A stretch of DNA of 64,000 nucleotides from an uncultured Butyrivibrio sp. (lineage in GTDB: Bacteria; Bacillota; Clostridia; Lachnospirales; Lachnospiraceae). The position numbers and the translations under genes are program-made. Location: positions 1 to 64,000 of the forward strand of contig CAMNEA010000003.1 in NCBI GenBank assembly GCA_946536145.1, in the 5' to 3' direction. The notes below the pieces were generated by a model. That model had not been told where the DNA came from. It ran no database searches and saw only the letters and a program-made list of their open reading frames with translations. Below are positions 56,490 through 64,000 of this stretch, piece by piece (positions within the stretch are counted from its first letter, which is position 1; each line of letters opens with the position of its first letter).

Positions 56490-57224
56490 ATGTATACTTT
56501 TAATTCAAGGATAAGATATAGCGAAGTAGACAAAAATGCGGTGCTTACACTTGAATCGCTTATTGACTACTTCCAGGACTGCTCAACGTTCCATACACAG
56601 GACGGTCCTGCAAATATGGAGTTTCTCTCCGGCAAGGGTCTATCGTGGGTTCTTAATTCCTGGCAGATTGAGGTTATGAGGTATCCGAAGCTGTGCGAAG
56701 AGGTCACAATAGGGACCATACCGTATGAAATCAGGGGATATTTTGGAGTGAGAAACTTCTTTATGGAGACTAAGGACGGTGAGCGGCTCGCCGTGGCAAA
56801 CTCGTTCTGGACGCTACTTGACCTTAACAAGGGACTTCCCTGCAAAGTGCTGCCTGAGATCCTTGAGGCCTATCCCGTTGAAGACAGGCTGGATATGGAG
56901 TATAAGGACAGGAAGATCAGGATCCCGTCAGGCGTTGAAGCTGTCATGGCTGAGGAGATCGTGGTGCGAAGACATCACCTCGATACCAATAATCACGTCA
57001 ACAATGGCCAGTATATAAGGATGGCAATGGACTGTCTTACTGACAAAGACAGGATGGTATATTCGATGCGCGCAGAGTATAAAAAACAGGCACTGCTGGG
57101 AGATATACTCTATCCTGAGGTTTTCAAGGTGAAGGATGGCGAGCGCAGGCAGTTTGTGGTTGATCTTAAGAATGAACAAGGAAACTCGGTCTGCGTGGTG
57201 GAGCTGATGACAAAGAAGAACTGA
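56490..57224 (+). CDS. Acyl-ACP thioesterase
   Basis: 244 residues from ATG 56490 (MYTFNSRIRYSEVD), with GGGA 11 bases upstream; the open frame extends 19 codons earlier without a start signal. It has two hotdog domains as in the bacterial FatA/FatB-like family: FQDCSTFHTQDGP in the first and the catalytic HLDTNNHVNNGQYI in the second. It hydrolyses acyl-ACP to free fatty acid and sets chain length. Probably co-transcribed with the S1 gene 19 bases later. Confidence 0.9.
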   Translation: MYTFNSRIRYSEVDKNAVLTLESLIDYFQDCSTFHTQDGPANMEFLSGKGLSWVLNSWQIEVMRYPKLCEEVTIGTIPYEIRGYFGVRNFFMETKDGERLAVANSFWTLLDLNKGLPCKVLPEILEAYPVEDRLDMEYKDRKIRIPSGVEAVMAEEIVVRRHHLDTNNHVNNGQYIRMAMDCLTDKDRMVYSMRAEYKKQALLGDILYPEVFKVKDGERRQFVVDLKNEQGNSVCVVELMTKKN

Positions 57225-57243
57225 TGACAGAACGGAGGATATA

Positions 57244-58077
57244 GTGATAAAACTAGGGCAGAAGCAGATACTGAAGGTTGTAAAAAAGGTGGAATTCGGC
57301 GTATACCTTTCCGAGGACGGGAGCGACAAGGACAAGGTCCTTCTCCCAAGAAAGCAGGTTCCTGAGGGAGCCGCGCAGGGATCGGAGATAGAGGTCTTTA
57401 TATACAGAGACTCGGACGACAGGCTTATTGCAACTACAAGTGAGCCTAAGATAATGCTTGGTGATGTCAGACGGCTTAAGGTAAAGGATGTTGGCAGGAT
57501 CGGCGCATTCCTGGACTGGGGGCTTGAGAAGGACATTCTTCTTCCGTTCAGGGAGCAGACGAGGAAGGTCGAAAAGGGCGAGGAAGTTCTCTGTGCGCTC
57601 TATGTAGACAAGAGCAGCCGCCTCTGCGTGACTATGAATGTCTATAAATATCTTAGAAGTGACAGCCCTTACGGTAAGGACGACAGGGTTATCGGAACCG
57701 TCTACGAGATGAGTGACAACTTTGGAGCCTTTGTGGCTGTTGACGATATTTATTCGGGGCTGATAGCCAAAAAGGAGCTTTACGGCAACATTAAGATCGG
57801 AGACAGTGTATCTGCCAGGGTAGTGTCTGTCAAGGAGGACGGAAGGCTTAACCTTAGCCTTCGGGAAAAGGCCTATCTGCAGATGGATACGGACGCTGAA
57901 AAAGTCCTTGGGATGCTTGAAGATAGCAAAGGCGTTCTTCCGTTTACCGACAAGGCTTCTCCGGAACTCATCCGCGAAAGGACCGGGATGAGCAAGAATG
58001 AATTTAAGAGGGCTGTCGGAAGACTACTAAAGGAAAATCGGATCGAAATAAGACCTGACTCAATCGTCAGGAAATAA
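57244..58077 (+). CDS. CvfB/YitL-like S1 RNA-binding protein
   Basis: 277 residues from GTG 57244 with GGAGG upstream. Three S1-type units (about 1-65, 70-140, 145-220) and a C-terminal winged helix (FKRAVGRLLKENRIEIRPD) match the CvfB layout. The segment GRIGAFLDWGLEKDILLPF is characteristic. In Staphylococcus it acts on virulence-gene expression through RNA. The role here is unknown but likely RNA-related. Confidence 0.88.
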   Translation: MIKLGQKQILKVVKKVEFGVYLSEDGSDKDKVLLPRKQVPEGAAQGSEIEVFIYRDSDDRLIATTSEPKIMLGDVRRLKVKDVGRIGAFLDWGLEKDILLPFREQTRKVEKGEEVLCALYVDKSSRLCVTMNVYKYLRSDSPYGKDDRVIGTVYEMSDNFGAFVAVDDIYSGLIAKKELYGNIKIGDSVSARVVSVKEDGRLNLSLREKAYLQMDTDAEKVLGMLEDSKGVLPFTDKASPELIRERTGMSKNEFKRAVGRLLKENRIEIRPDSIVRK

Positions 58078-58103
58078 CAATTAGTGTTTAGCGAGGTAAG
58101 AAT

Positions 58104-59033
58104 ATGGACTACAAGAGAGCCAACAGAGCATATCTATATATGATCCTCTCTACGATAGCTTTTGTAATAATCTATTCGGGATGGATAATTGTTACGGGCA
58201 GCGAGATCTCCGTGATCATGAATAATGCCTTCTGCGAACTGATGATACTGATACCGGCACTTATCGTGGTCCTGTTCAGCGGCGACAGGCTCTCTGTGAT
58301 GATACCTTTCAGGAAGATAAAGATATCATCGGTTCTTTTCACACTGCTATATACGGTTATGCTTTATCCGATGTCCATGCTTGCCAATGCGATCTCAATG
58401 CTGTTTGTCGAGAATCGTGTGATTGAGCTGTCAGATGATATCTTAAAGCTTCCCATGTGGCAGATGCTGCCCTCTATCGGACTGTTCGGTCCTTTTGTGG
58501 AAGAGGTTGTATTCAGGGGTGTAATGCTGCACAGCTACCAGAGATCCGGAAGGATTATCGGCTCTGTGCTGCTGTCATCTTTTCTCTTTGGTCTTATGCA
58601 TCTTAATTTTAACCAGTTTTTCTACGGATTTTTGCTTGGAATCATGCTCGCGCTGCTGGTTGAGGCAACGGGGAGCGTTCTTCCGTCTTTTATTGCGCAT
58701 GCTACTTTTAATTCCCTGGAAGTGATCCTTATGTATAAATCCTCCGGCTTTCTCGATGGGGCGGAGTCTATCCTGAAGGGGAAAGATCTGTTAAGCGGAG
58801 CGATTCTTCAGTCAATAGGGATTTATTTCATTATCGCGGTTATAGCAACAGCAATTGCTGTATGCATTGCCTATAAGATTTCTGAGATCGAAGGAAGGAA
58901 TGAATTCTTTGCCGGGATACCACGATGCCGCAAGCAGGGATATAAACTTTTGTCCGTTTCCGTTGTGATCGCGGTAATCATAGCATTTGCGTACATGCTC
59001 TATTTCGAATTTCTTTCACGGATAACATCTTAA
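58104..59033 (+). CDS. CPBP-family intramembrane metalloprotease
   Basis: 309 residues with about eight membrane helices. The CPBP/Abi signature is EEVVFRG with Glu133, Glu134 and Arg138, then FGLMHLNFNQF and the IAHATFNS helix, which give the metal-binding glutamates and histidines. Family members process prenylated proteins in eukaryotes, and in bacteria act in bacteriocin immunity or regulation. GAGGTAAG precedes the ATG. No bacteriocin genes are near. Confidence 0.88.
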   Translation: MDYKRANRAYLYMILSTIAFVIIYSGWIIVTGSEISVIMNNAFCELMILIPALIVVLFSGDRLSVMIPFRKIKISSVLFTLLYTVMLYPMSMLANAISMLFVENRVIELSDDILKLPMWQMLPSIGLFGPFVEEVVFRGVMLHSYQRSGRIIGSVLLSSFLFGLMHLNFNQFFYGFLLGIMLALLVEATGSVLPSFIAHATFNSLEVILMYKSSGFLDGAESILKGKDLLSGAILQSIGIYFIIAVIATAIAVCIAYKISEIEGRNEFFAGIPRCRKQGYKLLSVSVVIAVIIAFAYMLYFEFLSRITS

Positions 59034-59136
59034 GTATTGTTATATTTAAGAATATAATCTGGCGGAATATAGTATTGTTTATAGTAGGTGCTTATTTTTT
59101 GTGATAATTATATCTGCAGGGAGGATAGCTATTTCC

Positions 59137-60192
59137 ATGAATAATATATTTCGCAAATTTCTGATCGTGGCGTTATCGCTTGTGGCTGCAGTTGCCAGCA
59201 GCGGATACTCTGCGGTTGGGGGGACAAAAGCCGACTATACCGAAAGTGTAGTGGATTTTGAGCACAACCTCGACGATTATGTACCTGCCAAGACGAACTA
59301 CAATTTTTACTTTACGTACAAGATAGTTCATCCGTGGTGGGATGCTGTTGCGCTTGGAATGGAGGATGCCCAGAGAAAATATCTTGAAAAAGGCATAGTC
59401 ATTACTTATGAATATATGGCTCCGGATGCAGCTTCCTATGAAGATCAGACAAGGAGATTGCTTGAGGCCGGGGAAGGCAATTATGATGTGATCGGTGTAG
59501 ATGTGGCAGACGAGGAGAAGATATCTCCTGTGCTTGATGAGATGGTAGCTTTGGGCAATAAGGTCATGACATTTTCCAGCTCTGATGCAGCTCCTGATTG
59601 CAAGAGGATTGCTTACGTGGGGAATACCCACAACTATCAGGACGGCGCCGATCTGACAGAAGCTCTCTGTGAAAAACTTGGATACAGAGGCAAGGTCGGT
59701 ATACTCGTTGGAAGTTACGGAGCTCCCTGTCATGAAGACAGAGCAAAGGGAGCTATGGATACTATCGCGAAATATAAACACATGGAGATTGCAGCAGTTG
59801 AATATGACATGGACTCCGTTGATAAGGCATACGAGCTGGCTTCAGAGATGCTTAAGGACAATCCTGATATCGCGGGTTTTGTATGCTGCAATATGAGTAA
59901 TCCTGTTGGGACAGCAAGAGCAGTAACTGAGCTTGGAAGTAAGGCGGTGATCGTGGGAATGGACCATGATCAGGAAGCGCTTCATTACCTCAAGGACGGA
60001 GTTATCTATTGCCTTGGAGTGCAGGACTGCTATTCGATCGGCTTTGATACCTTGCAGGTTGCTGTGAAGATTGCAGATGGAAATCTACCCGGAGATCTTT
60101 TCCCGGACAAAACGGATGAGAGTACTACAATAATTTATCAGGAAGATGCGCAATCAATGCTTGAAATCTTGTATGGAGATGTTTCGCAATGA
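59137..60192 (+). CDS. Sugar-type periplasmic-binding protein of a signalling pair
   Basis: 351 residues from ATG 59137 (GGGAGG 12 bases upstream); the frame opens at a GTG at 59101 without a ribosome site. It has a signal sequence (KFLIVALSLVAAVASS) and a Peripla_BP_4 (RbsB-like) fold: YFTYKIVHPWWDAVALGM, the EDQTRRLLEAG helix, VGNTHNYQDGAD and GFVCCNMSNPVGTARAV. There is no lipobox cysteine and no ABC permease or ATPase next to it. The stop overlaps the ATG of the downstream GGDEF gene, so it probably serves as its extracellular ligand sensor rather than in uptake. Ligand unknown. Confidence 0.85.
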   Translation: MNNIFRKFLIVALSLVAAVASSGYSAVGGTKADYTESVVDFEHNLDDYVPAKTNYNFYFTYKIVHPWWDAVALGMEDAQRKYLEKGIVITYEYMAPDAASYEDQTRRLLEAGEGNYDVIGVDVADEEKISPVLDEMVALGNKVMTFSSSDAAPDCKRIAYVGNTHNYQDGADLTEALCEKLGYRGKVGILVGSYGAPCHEDRAKGAMDTIAKYKHMEIAAVEYDMDSVDKAYELASEMLKDNPDIAGFVCCNMSNPVGTARAVTELGSKAVIVGMDHDQEALHYLKDGVIYCLGVQDCYSIGFDTLQVAVKIADGNLPGDLFPDKTDESTTIIYQEDAQSMLEILYGDVSQ

Positions 60193-61703
60193 AAAGAACA
60201 AGGCTTACTGAAAAGGCAGTTGCAATAACTGCGGCGATAGGAAGCGTTCTTATCATGGTAACGGTAATCGCCAATACTTATTGGGCCTCCAGACAGGCTG
60301 TTTCGTCTACAAATCAGGCTGTGTCGGCTGTAAGTGCTTTTTATCTTGAGTCAATGGCAGACAGACGCTCGAAGACGATCACAAACCTTATCAACAATAA
60401 TTTTGATTACATGAAAAAGGCCGTAGGAGTCATCGATGAGGAAGAGATAGAATCGCAGGAGGAACTAAGGGCGGCTATCGGAAGGATGAAGAATATCCTG
60501 TCTCTTAACCGCTTTGCCCTTGTAGATGAGGATGACATAGTTTATACGCAGTATACCACATATACCGGTCGCAGCAGACATGCTTTCCTTTCGAAGAAGA
60601 CTCTGGATGACAAGATGATAAGCACTGTTTTCCGCTACGGCTCATCCAAGGAACTGTGTCTTGCAATCCCGATAGATATAAAGATAATGGGCAAACAGTT
60701 TAAAGCATGTTTTGTTCAGATAGATATAAACGATATAGTTGACCTGCTTGCTTTTGATGATCAGGGAAGTACACATTTTGCGCTGTATTCCGCAAATGGT
60801 GGCAACCTGTCGGAAACAGAGCTGGGCACGCTTATCGGAACCCAGAATATTTTTGATGCCACAAAGGGGAATGTTTCCGAAGAAGAATGGAATTCGTTTC
60901 GTGATGACTTTGCAAGTCAAAAAAATGGAACACTTACTTTTACGATAAATGATGTAGTGGATACTATATGCTATCAGCCTGTGCCTGACACAGGATGGGA
61001 GCTGGTAGTAATGATCCGCGGGAGCGTTATTCAGGATCAGATCCGGGAGATCAGTGAAAAGAGCCTTGCTGCCAATCATATGCAGATAGCATTCCTGCTC
61101 GTAGTAGCCTCTCTGTTCGCGGCAATAATGTTTTACATGATAAGACGTGTCGCCAAAGAAAAACTGGATGAAGAAAAAGAAAACAGCAAAGTCTTCAAGA
61201 GTATGGCAAATACTGATTCGCTGACAGGAGTCAGAAACAAACATGCCTACATGGAGATGGAATCCCAGATTAACACCAGGATTCGGGAAGAAAATGTTGA
61301 TAAGCTGGCGCTTGTAGTATGCGATATAAACGGCCTTAAATATGTCAATGACACAAAGGGACATGCTGCCGGTGATAAGCTTATCAGGGATGCGAGTGCA
61401 CTTATATGCGATTTTTTCAATCATGGTTCGGTTTTCAGAACCGGCGGTGATGAGTTTGTGGTTGTTTTGCAGGGAAAAGGATACGATACCAAAGATGAAG
61501 TGATTGCCGACTTTAACAGGACGGTAGAAGAAAATATCAGGAAAAATGAGGTTGTCATCTCTATCGGCTATTCAGCGATCAAGCCTGAAGATGAGCAGCT
61601 GCATGATTTATTCGAACGGGCAGATCGTATGATGTATGAACGCAAGAAGGAATTAAAGAGCATGGGAGCCAAAACAAGAGAATTTTATGAGGCCGGATCA
61701 TAA
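60189..61703 (+). CDS. Cache-type membrane diguanylate cyclase
   Basis: 504 residues from ATG 60189 in an ATGA overlap with the binding-protein gene. Two membrane helices (about 10-33 and 300-322) flank an extracellular region of about 265 residues that looks like a double Cache domain. The cytoplasmic GGDEF domain has intact CDINGLKYVNDTKGHAAGD and the GGDEF motif at 419-423, with no RxxD inhibitory site. Should make cyclic di-GMP in response to the binding protein or to its own Cache ligand. A terminator follows. Confidence 0.92.
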   Translation: MKRTRLTEKAVAITAAIGSVLIMVTVIANTYWASRQAVSSTNQAVSAVSAFYLESMADRRSKTITNLINNNFDYMKKAVGVIDEEEIESQEELRAAIGRMKNILSLNRFALVDEDDIVYTQYTTYTGRSRHAFLSKKTLDDKMISTVFRYGSSKELCLAIPIDIKIMGKQFKACFVQIDINDIVDLLAFDDQGSTHFALYSANGGNLSETELGTLIGTQNIFDATKGNVSEEEWNSFRDDFASQKNGTLTFTINDVVDTICYQPVPDTGWELVVMIRGSVIQDQIREISEKSLAANHMQIAFLLVVASLFAAIMFYMIRRVAKEKLDEEKENSKVFKSMANTDSLTGVRNKHAYMEMESQINTRIREENVDKLALVVCDINGLKYVNDTKGHAAGDKLIRDASALICDFFNHGSVFRTGGDEFVVVLQGKGYDTKDEVIADFNRTVEENIRKNEVVISIGYSAIKPEDEQLHDLFERADRMMYERKKELKSMGAKTREFYEAGS

Positions 61704-61707
61704 CAGT

Positions 61708-61734
61708 AAGCCCGCTGCAAAAAGCAGCGGGCTT
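61708..61734. terminator. Bidirectional terminator
   Basis: AAGCCCGCTGC (61708-61718), loop AAAAA, GCAGCGGGCTT (61724-61734): a perfect 11-bp stem between two convergent genes. Confidence 0.85.
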
Positions 61735-61749
61735 TGATGTTGATGGCTG

Positions 61750-61938
61750 TCAGATCCTGATATCGATGTTCGAGCCAATGTCGGGATTAACTGACAATTC
61801 GGCTGAAGCGTCCAGGGTAGCTATCATGGCGGCGCCATTCTGCTCCATAGTATCAAGGCTCTTGGAGAGCATCGCTATTCCGACATCGTTCAGTATGCGA
61901 TTCTGAGATAATGCCATCGATAAAGCGGGAATATCCAT
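61750..61938 (-). CDS. YjfB family putative motility protein
   Basis: 62 residues from ATG 61938, with AAGGAGG 5 bases upstream; an in-frame GTG six bases earlier overlaps the site. Sequence MDIPALSMALSQNRIL, then a hydrophobic helix and NPDIGSNIDIRI, matches the small YjfB family. In Bacillus yjfB is a sigma-D gene of the motility regulon, and a sigma-D-like promoter lies upstream here too. Function unknown. Confidence 0.85.
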   Translation of the reverse strand: MDIPALSMALSQNRILNDVGIAMLSKSLDTMEQNGAAMIATLDASAELSVNPDIGSNIDIRI

Positions 61939-61979
61939 AGGCACCTCCTTGTGTATGAATATACTTTATCTTATCTTAT

Positions 61980-62006
61980 ATATCGGTCTGTCACCTTAAA
62001 AAGTTA
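61980..62006 (-). promoter_or_regulatory. Sigma-D (FliA)-like promoter of the YjfB gene
   Basis: On the minus strand TAAC (62006-62003), 15-base spacer, ACCGATAT (61987-61980): 3 of 4 and 7 of 8 matches to TAAA-N15-GCCGATAT. The start codon is 42 bases downstream. This fits a motility gene. The remaining stretch 62007-62204 is AT-rich; a small TGCAC/GTGCA hairpin lies at 62173-62192 but no clear promoter for the next gene was seen. Confidence 0.7.
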
Positions 62007-62204
62007 TAGGATTGAAAAAACTATTATGGCAAAAATAAAGCTGGCTTTTTGTTACTTTTTACTAGCAGATTTTTAAAAATATACAAAAAACACCCATGAA
62101 AAACTAGATTTTATTGTGTATATGTATTAAAATGAAAAATAAGTGTTTTGGAAACGAATACTAGAAATGTTATGCACAACACGTAGTGCAGGAAAGCGTG
62201 GAGA

Positions 62205-63287
62205 ATGATTTCAAACCAGATTTTGCAGAACACAATAGACGGGCTGAAGAATATTGCACATGTGGATCTGTGCGTGCTCGATATTGACGGTAAAGAGGTT
62301 GCATCCACTACCGGGGATATCGGGAATGTATCTGCTTCCGCCAGAGATTTTGTCGAGTCCCCTGCTGACTCACAGGAGATACAGGGCTATCAGTATTTCA
62401 AGATTTATGATGAGCAGCAGCTTGAGTATATTCTGATCTGCACGGGAAGCGGCGACAACGTATATATGCTTGGCAAGATGATCGCCTATCAGATCCAGAG
62501 TCTCCTTGTCGCCTACAAAGAACGCTTTGATAAGGACAACTTCATCAAGAACCTGCTTCTTGACAATCTGCTTCTGGTGGATATATATTCCAGAGCCAAG
62601 AAACTCCATATCCAGAGTGATGCCAGGAGAGTTGCGATGATAATCGAGTGCTCGGCCAGCCGTGACAGCAACGCCCTTGAGATCACGAGGACATGTGTGG
62701 GCAACGGCCTTGATTTTGTAACTGAAGTAGATGAGGACAATGTCATTGTTGTCAAGGATGTGAGCGACATCAATAAGCCTTCAGAGATATCAAAGGCGGC
62801 AGAAGATATACTCGCAGGACTTGAGAAGGAAGGCCTTAGCGATGTCAGGATTGCCTATGGTACAGTGGTCGGCGAGATCAAGGAAGTCAGCCGGTCCTAC
62901 AAAGAGGCCAAGATGGCTCTTGATGTAGGCAAGATCTTTTTTGATGAGAGGAAGGTTATCTGCTACAGCGAGCTGGGAATAGGAAGGCTTATTTATCAGC
63001 TCCCGATCCCGCTTTGCAAAATGTTTATAAAGGAGATCTTCGGAGGCAGAAATCCTGATGAATTCGATCAGGAGACCCTCACGACAATTGATAAGTTCTT
63101 CGAAAATTCACTGAATGTATCAGAGACCTCAAGGCAGCTCTTTATCCACAGGAACACACTTGTGTACAGGCTTGACAAGCTTCAAAAGAGCACCGGTCTC
63201 GACCTGAGAGTCTTTGACGACGCAATTACTTTTAAAATTGCGCTTATGGTTGTAAGATATATGAAGTATATGGAAAGATTTGTGTGA
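62205..63287 (+). CDS. CdaR/PucR-type transcriptional regulator
   Basis: 360 residues. An N-terminal sugar-diacid-recognition-like region (IDGLKNIAHVDLCVLDIDGKEVASTTGD) is followed by a GGDEF-like helper region and a C-terminal PucR helix-turn-helix (ENSLNVSETSRQLFIHRNTL and VYRLDKL). CdaR controls glucarate/galactarate use in E. coli; the clostridial homologues near ftsE have no known target. No sugar-acid genes are nearby. Ends before a long structured terminator. Confidence 0.87.
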   Translation: MISNQILQNTIDGLKNIAHVDLCVLDIDGKEVASTTGDIGNVSASARDFVESPADSQEIQGYQYFKIYDEQQLEYILICTGSGDNVYMLGKMIAYQIQSLLVAYKERFDKDNFIKNLLLDNLLLVDIYSRAKKLHIQSDARRVAMIIECSASRDSNALEITRTCVGNGLDFVTEVDEDNVIVVKDVSDINKPSEISKAAEDILAGLEKEGLSDVRIAYGTVVGEIKEVSRSYKEAKMALDVGKIFFDERKVICYSELGIGRLIYQLPIPLCKMFIKEIFGGRNPDEFDQETLTTIDKFFENSLNVSETSRQLFIHRNTLVYRLDKLQKSTGLDLRVFDDAITFKIALMVVRYMKYMERFV

Positions 63288-63291
63288 TATA

Positions 63292-63349
63292 GGTTTGCAA
63301 AGTCACAAAGTGCTGTGCTTGCACAAAGCACTTTGTGACCTTGCAAACC
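63292..63349 (+). terminator. Very long hairpin after the CdaR-type gene
   Basis: Left arm 63292-63314 and right arm 63327-63349 pair over 23 bp with one mismatch (start GGTTTGCAA, end TTGCAAACC). The loop GTGCTTGCACAA can itself fold as GTGC-tt-GCAC. No T-run follows, so it may terminate or merely stabilise the 3' end. Confidence 0.75.
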
Positions 63350-63368
63350 GAACAGACATGAGGAAGTA

Positions 63369-63658
63369 GCACGATAGTGCGGATTCCGAATGGATGTAGG
63401 ATTGCGAGAGCGAAGCGAAGCAATCCGTATATCACACAATAAAGTAGAGAGGTGGAATACAGACGCCGCAAGGCGTCGCGGCACGATAGTGCGGATTCCG
63501 AATGGATGTAGGATTGCGAGAGCAAAGCGGAGCAATCCGTATATCACACAAAAAGTAAAGAGGTGGAATACAGACGCCGCAAGGCGTCGCAGCACGATAG
63601 TGCGGATTCCGAGTGGAAGCAGCAGAGCGTATTTCGAGTTCAATCCGTATATCACATT
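63369..63658. repeat. Tandem array of structured repeats (2.6 copies)
   Basis: Copies begin at 63369, 63481 and 63592 (periods of 112 and 111 bases) with GCACGATAGTGCGGATTCCG. The first two are nearly identical; the third diverges after about 25 bases but keeps the closing AATCCGTATATCAC. Each unit has a GCAC-gata-GTGC hairpin, a GGATTGC...GCAATCC stem, an outer CGGATT/AATCCG pairing and GACGCC-gcaa-GGCGTC with a GNRA loop. Frames run through on both strands but have no start signals and change phase between copies. The 399-base gap 63288-63686 holds this array and the hairpin above, nothing else. Confidence 0.88.
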
Positions 63659-63686
63659 GATTTAGTTTTGACAATAAGGGGAGTTT

Positions 63687-64000
63687 ATGGAAAGAGGATA
63701 CAGAAAAAGAAGACCGGGCAGGCAGATACCAAGTGATGAAGTTATCACGATGGAGAATGTGAGTAAGTCATACTCCACAGGTGCACCTGCCTTAAATGGT
63801 GTTAATCTCCACATTAAGAGGGGAGAATTTGTTTTTATTGTAGGCGACAGCGGATCCGGTAAGTCCACACTTATCAAGCTGCTGCTTAGGGAACTTGTTC
63901 CGACTGACGGAGAGATCACCGTACTTGGATATAATCTCAAGAAGATAAGACACAGCAAGATCCCGAAGTTCAGAAGAAATCTTGGAATCGTGTTCCAGGA
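63687..64000 (+). CDS. ftsE: Cell-division ABC transporter ATP-binding protein FtsE, 5' part
   Basis: The first 104 codons; the gene continues past the window. ATG 63687 has AAGGGG upstream. Walker A GDSGSGKST is at 53-61 and a Q-loop (GIVFQ) is at the end. The ITMENVSKSYSTGAPALNGV start and LIKLLLRELVPTDGEI favour FtsE, although a 16-residue basic extension precedes the usual start. FtsE pairs with the membrane protein FtsX to control peptidoglycan hydrolysis at division. Confidence 0.88.
   Translation, partial: MERGYRKRRPGRQIPSDEVITMENVSKSYSTGAPALNGVNLHIKRGEFVFIVGDSGSGKSTLIKLLLRELVPTDGEITVLGYNLKKIRHSKIPKFRRNLGIVFQ

Noticed and set aside
63369..63658. Possible CRISPR array
   Set aside because: Units are about 112 bases and contiguous, with no unique spacers and no cas genes nearby.
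63182..63674. Several open frames of 80-157 codons on both strands across the repeat array
   Set aside because: They arise from the low stop density of the repeated units, have no ribosome sites, switch phase where the period is not a multiple of three and encode repeated peptides with no family likeness.

Overview
The window looks like chromosome from an anaerobic Firmicute of the Lachnospiraceae, probably a Butyrivibrio-like genus. This is inference, resting on the type III glutamine synthetase, the glgC-glgD pair, SpoVG, HrcA/CIRCE control of heat-shock genes, RNase J, an IreB-RuvX-DUF1292 cluster, a DUF6465 protein, abundant GGDEF proteins and AAGGAGG-type ribosome sites. No insertion sequence, prophage, CRISPR array or rRNA was seen; the region is mostly core chromosome with several signalling and surface genes.

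Layout. 1-134 is the tail of a gene. 309-8892 is a tightly overlapped operon: a membrane protein with a degenerate GGDEF domain, two hybrid histidine kinases (the second carrying a DegV-like lipid-binding domain and an HPt domain) and a D-2-hydroxyacid dehydrogenase. 8904-10376 (minus) is a polyphosphate:AMP phosphotransferase. 10583-19264 holds cell-surface and sugar-nucleotide functions: a GH25 lysozyme, a UDP-sugar pyrophosphorylase, GalE, a CAP/leucine-rich-repeat surface protein and a membrane-anchored HtrA protease. 19412-22650 has a free-standing FakA-like module, a diguanylate cyclase, a membrane protein, an LUD protein and a HAD phosphatase. 22665-27818 (minus) is prs, a DnaC/DnaI-like helicase loader, a DnaD-like protein and murC, with a cluster of DnaA boxes between murC and dnaD.

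28034-36956 carries glycogen synthesis (glgC, glgD), spoVG, pth, mfd, an aminotransferase and a PAP2 phosphatase. 37079-42804 has a Lys/Ala-rich DUF6465 protein and then the class I heat-shock genes hrcA-grpE-dnaK under a perfect CIRCE operator, with dnaJ behind its own promoter. 42887-48812 is RNA modification: prmA, rsmE, a cysteine desulfurase paired with thiI, an HPr homologue without the active histidine, and mtaB. 48875-54031 parallels the Bacillus yrzL-yrrK-yrzB-yrrL-yrrM-yrrN/O order (ireB, ruvX, DUF1292, mltG-like, trmR, trhP) with RNase J inserted. Then come glnN, a tRNA-Gln(CTG), an acyl-ACP thioesterase, a CvfB-like S1 protein and a CPBP protease. 59137-61703 is a two-gene sensor: a sugar-type solute-binding protein overlapping a membrane diguanylate cyclase. 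The window ends with a YjfB motility protein behind a sigma-D-like promoter, a CdaR-type regulator, a structured tandem repeat array and the start of ftsE.

The most unusual items are the DegV-containing phosphorelay kinase, the separate FakA-like module, the binding-protein/diguanylate-cyclase pair, the DnaA-box cluster in front of the replication-loader genes, and two intergenic blocks with elaborate inverted repeats (13689-13862 and 63369-63658).
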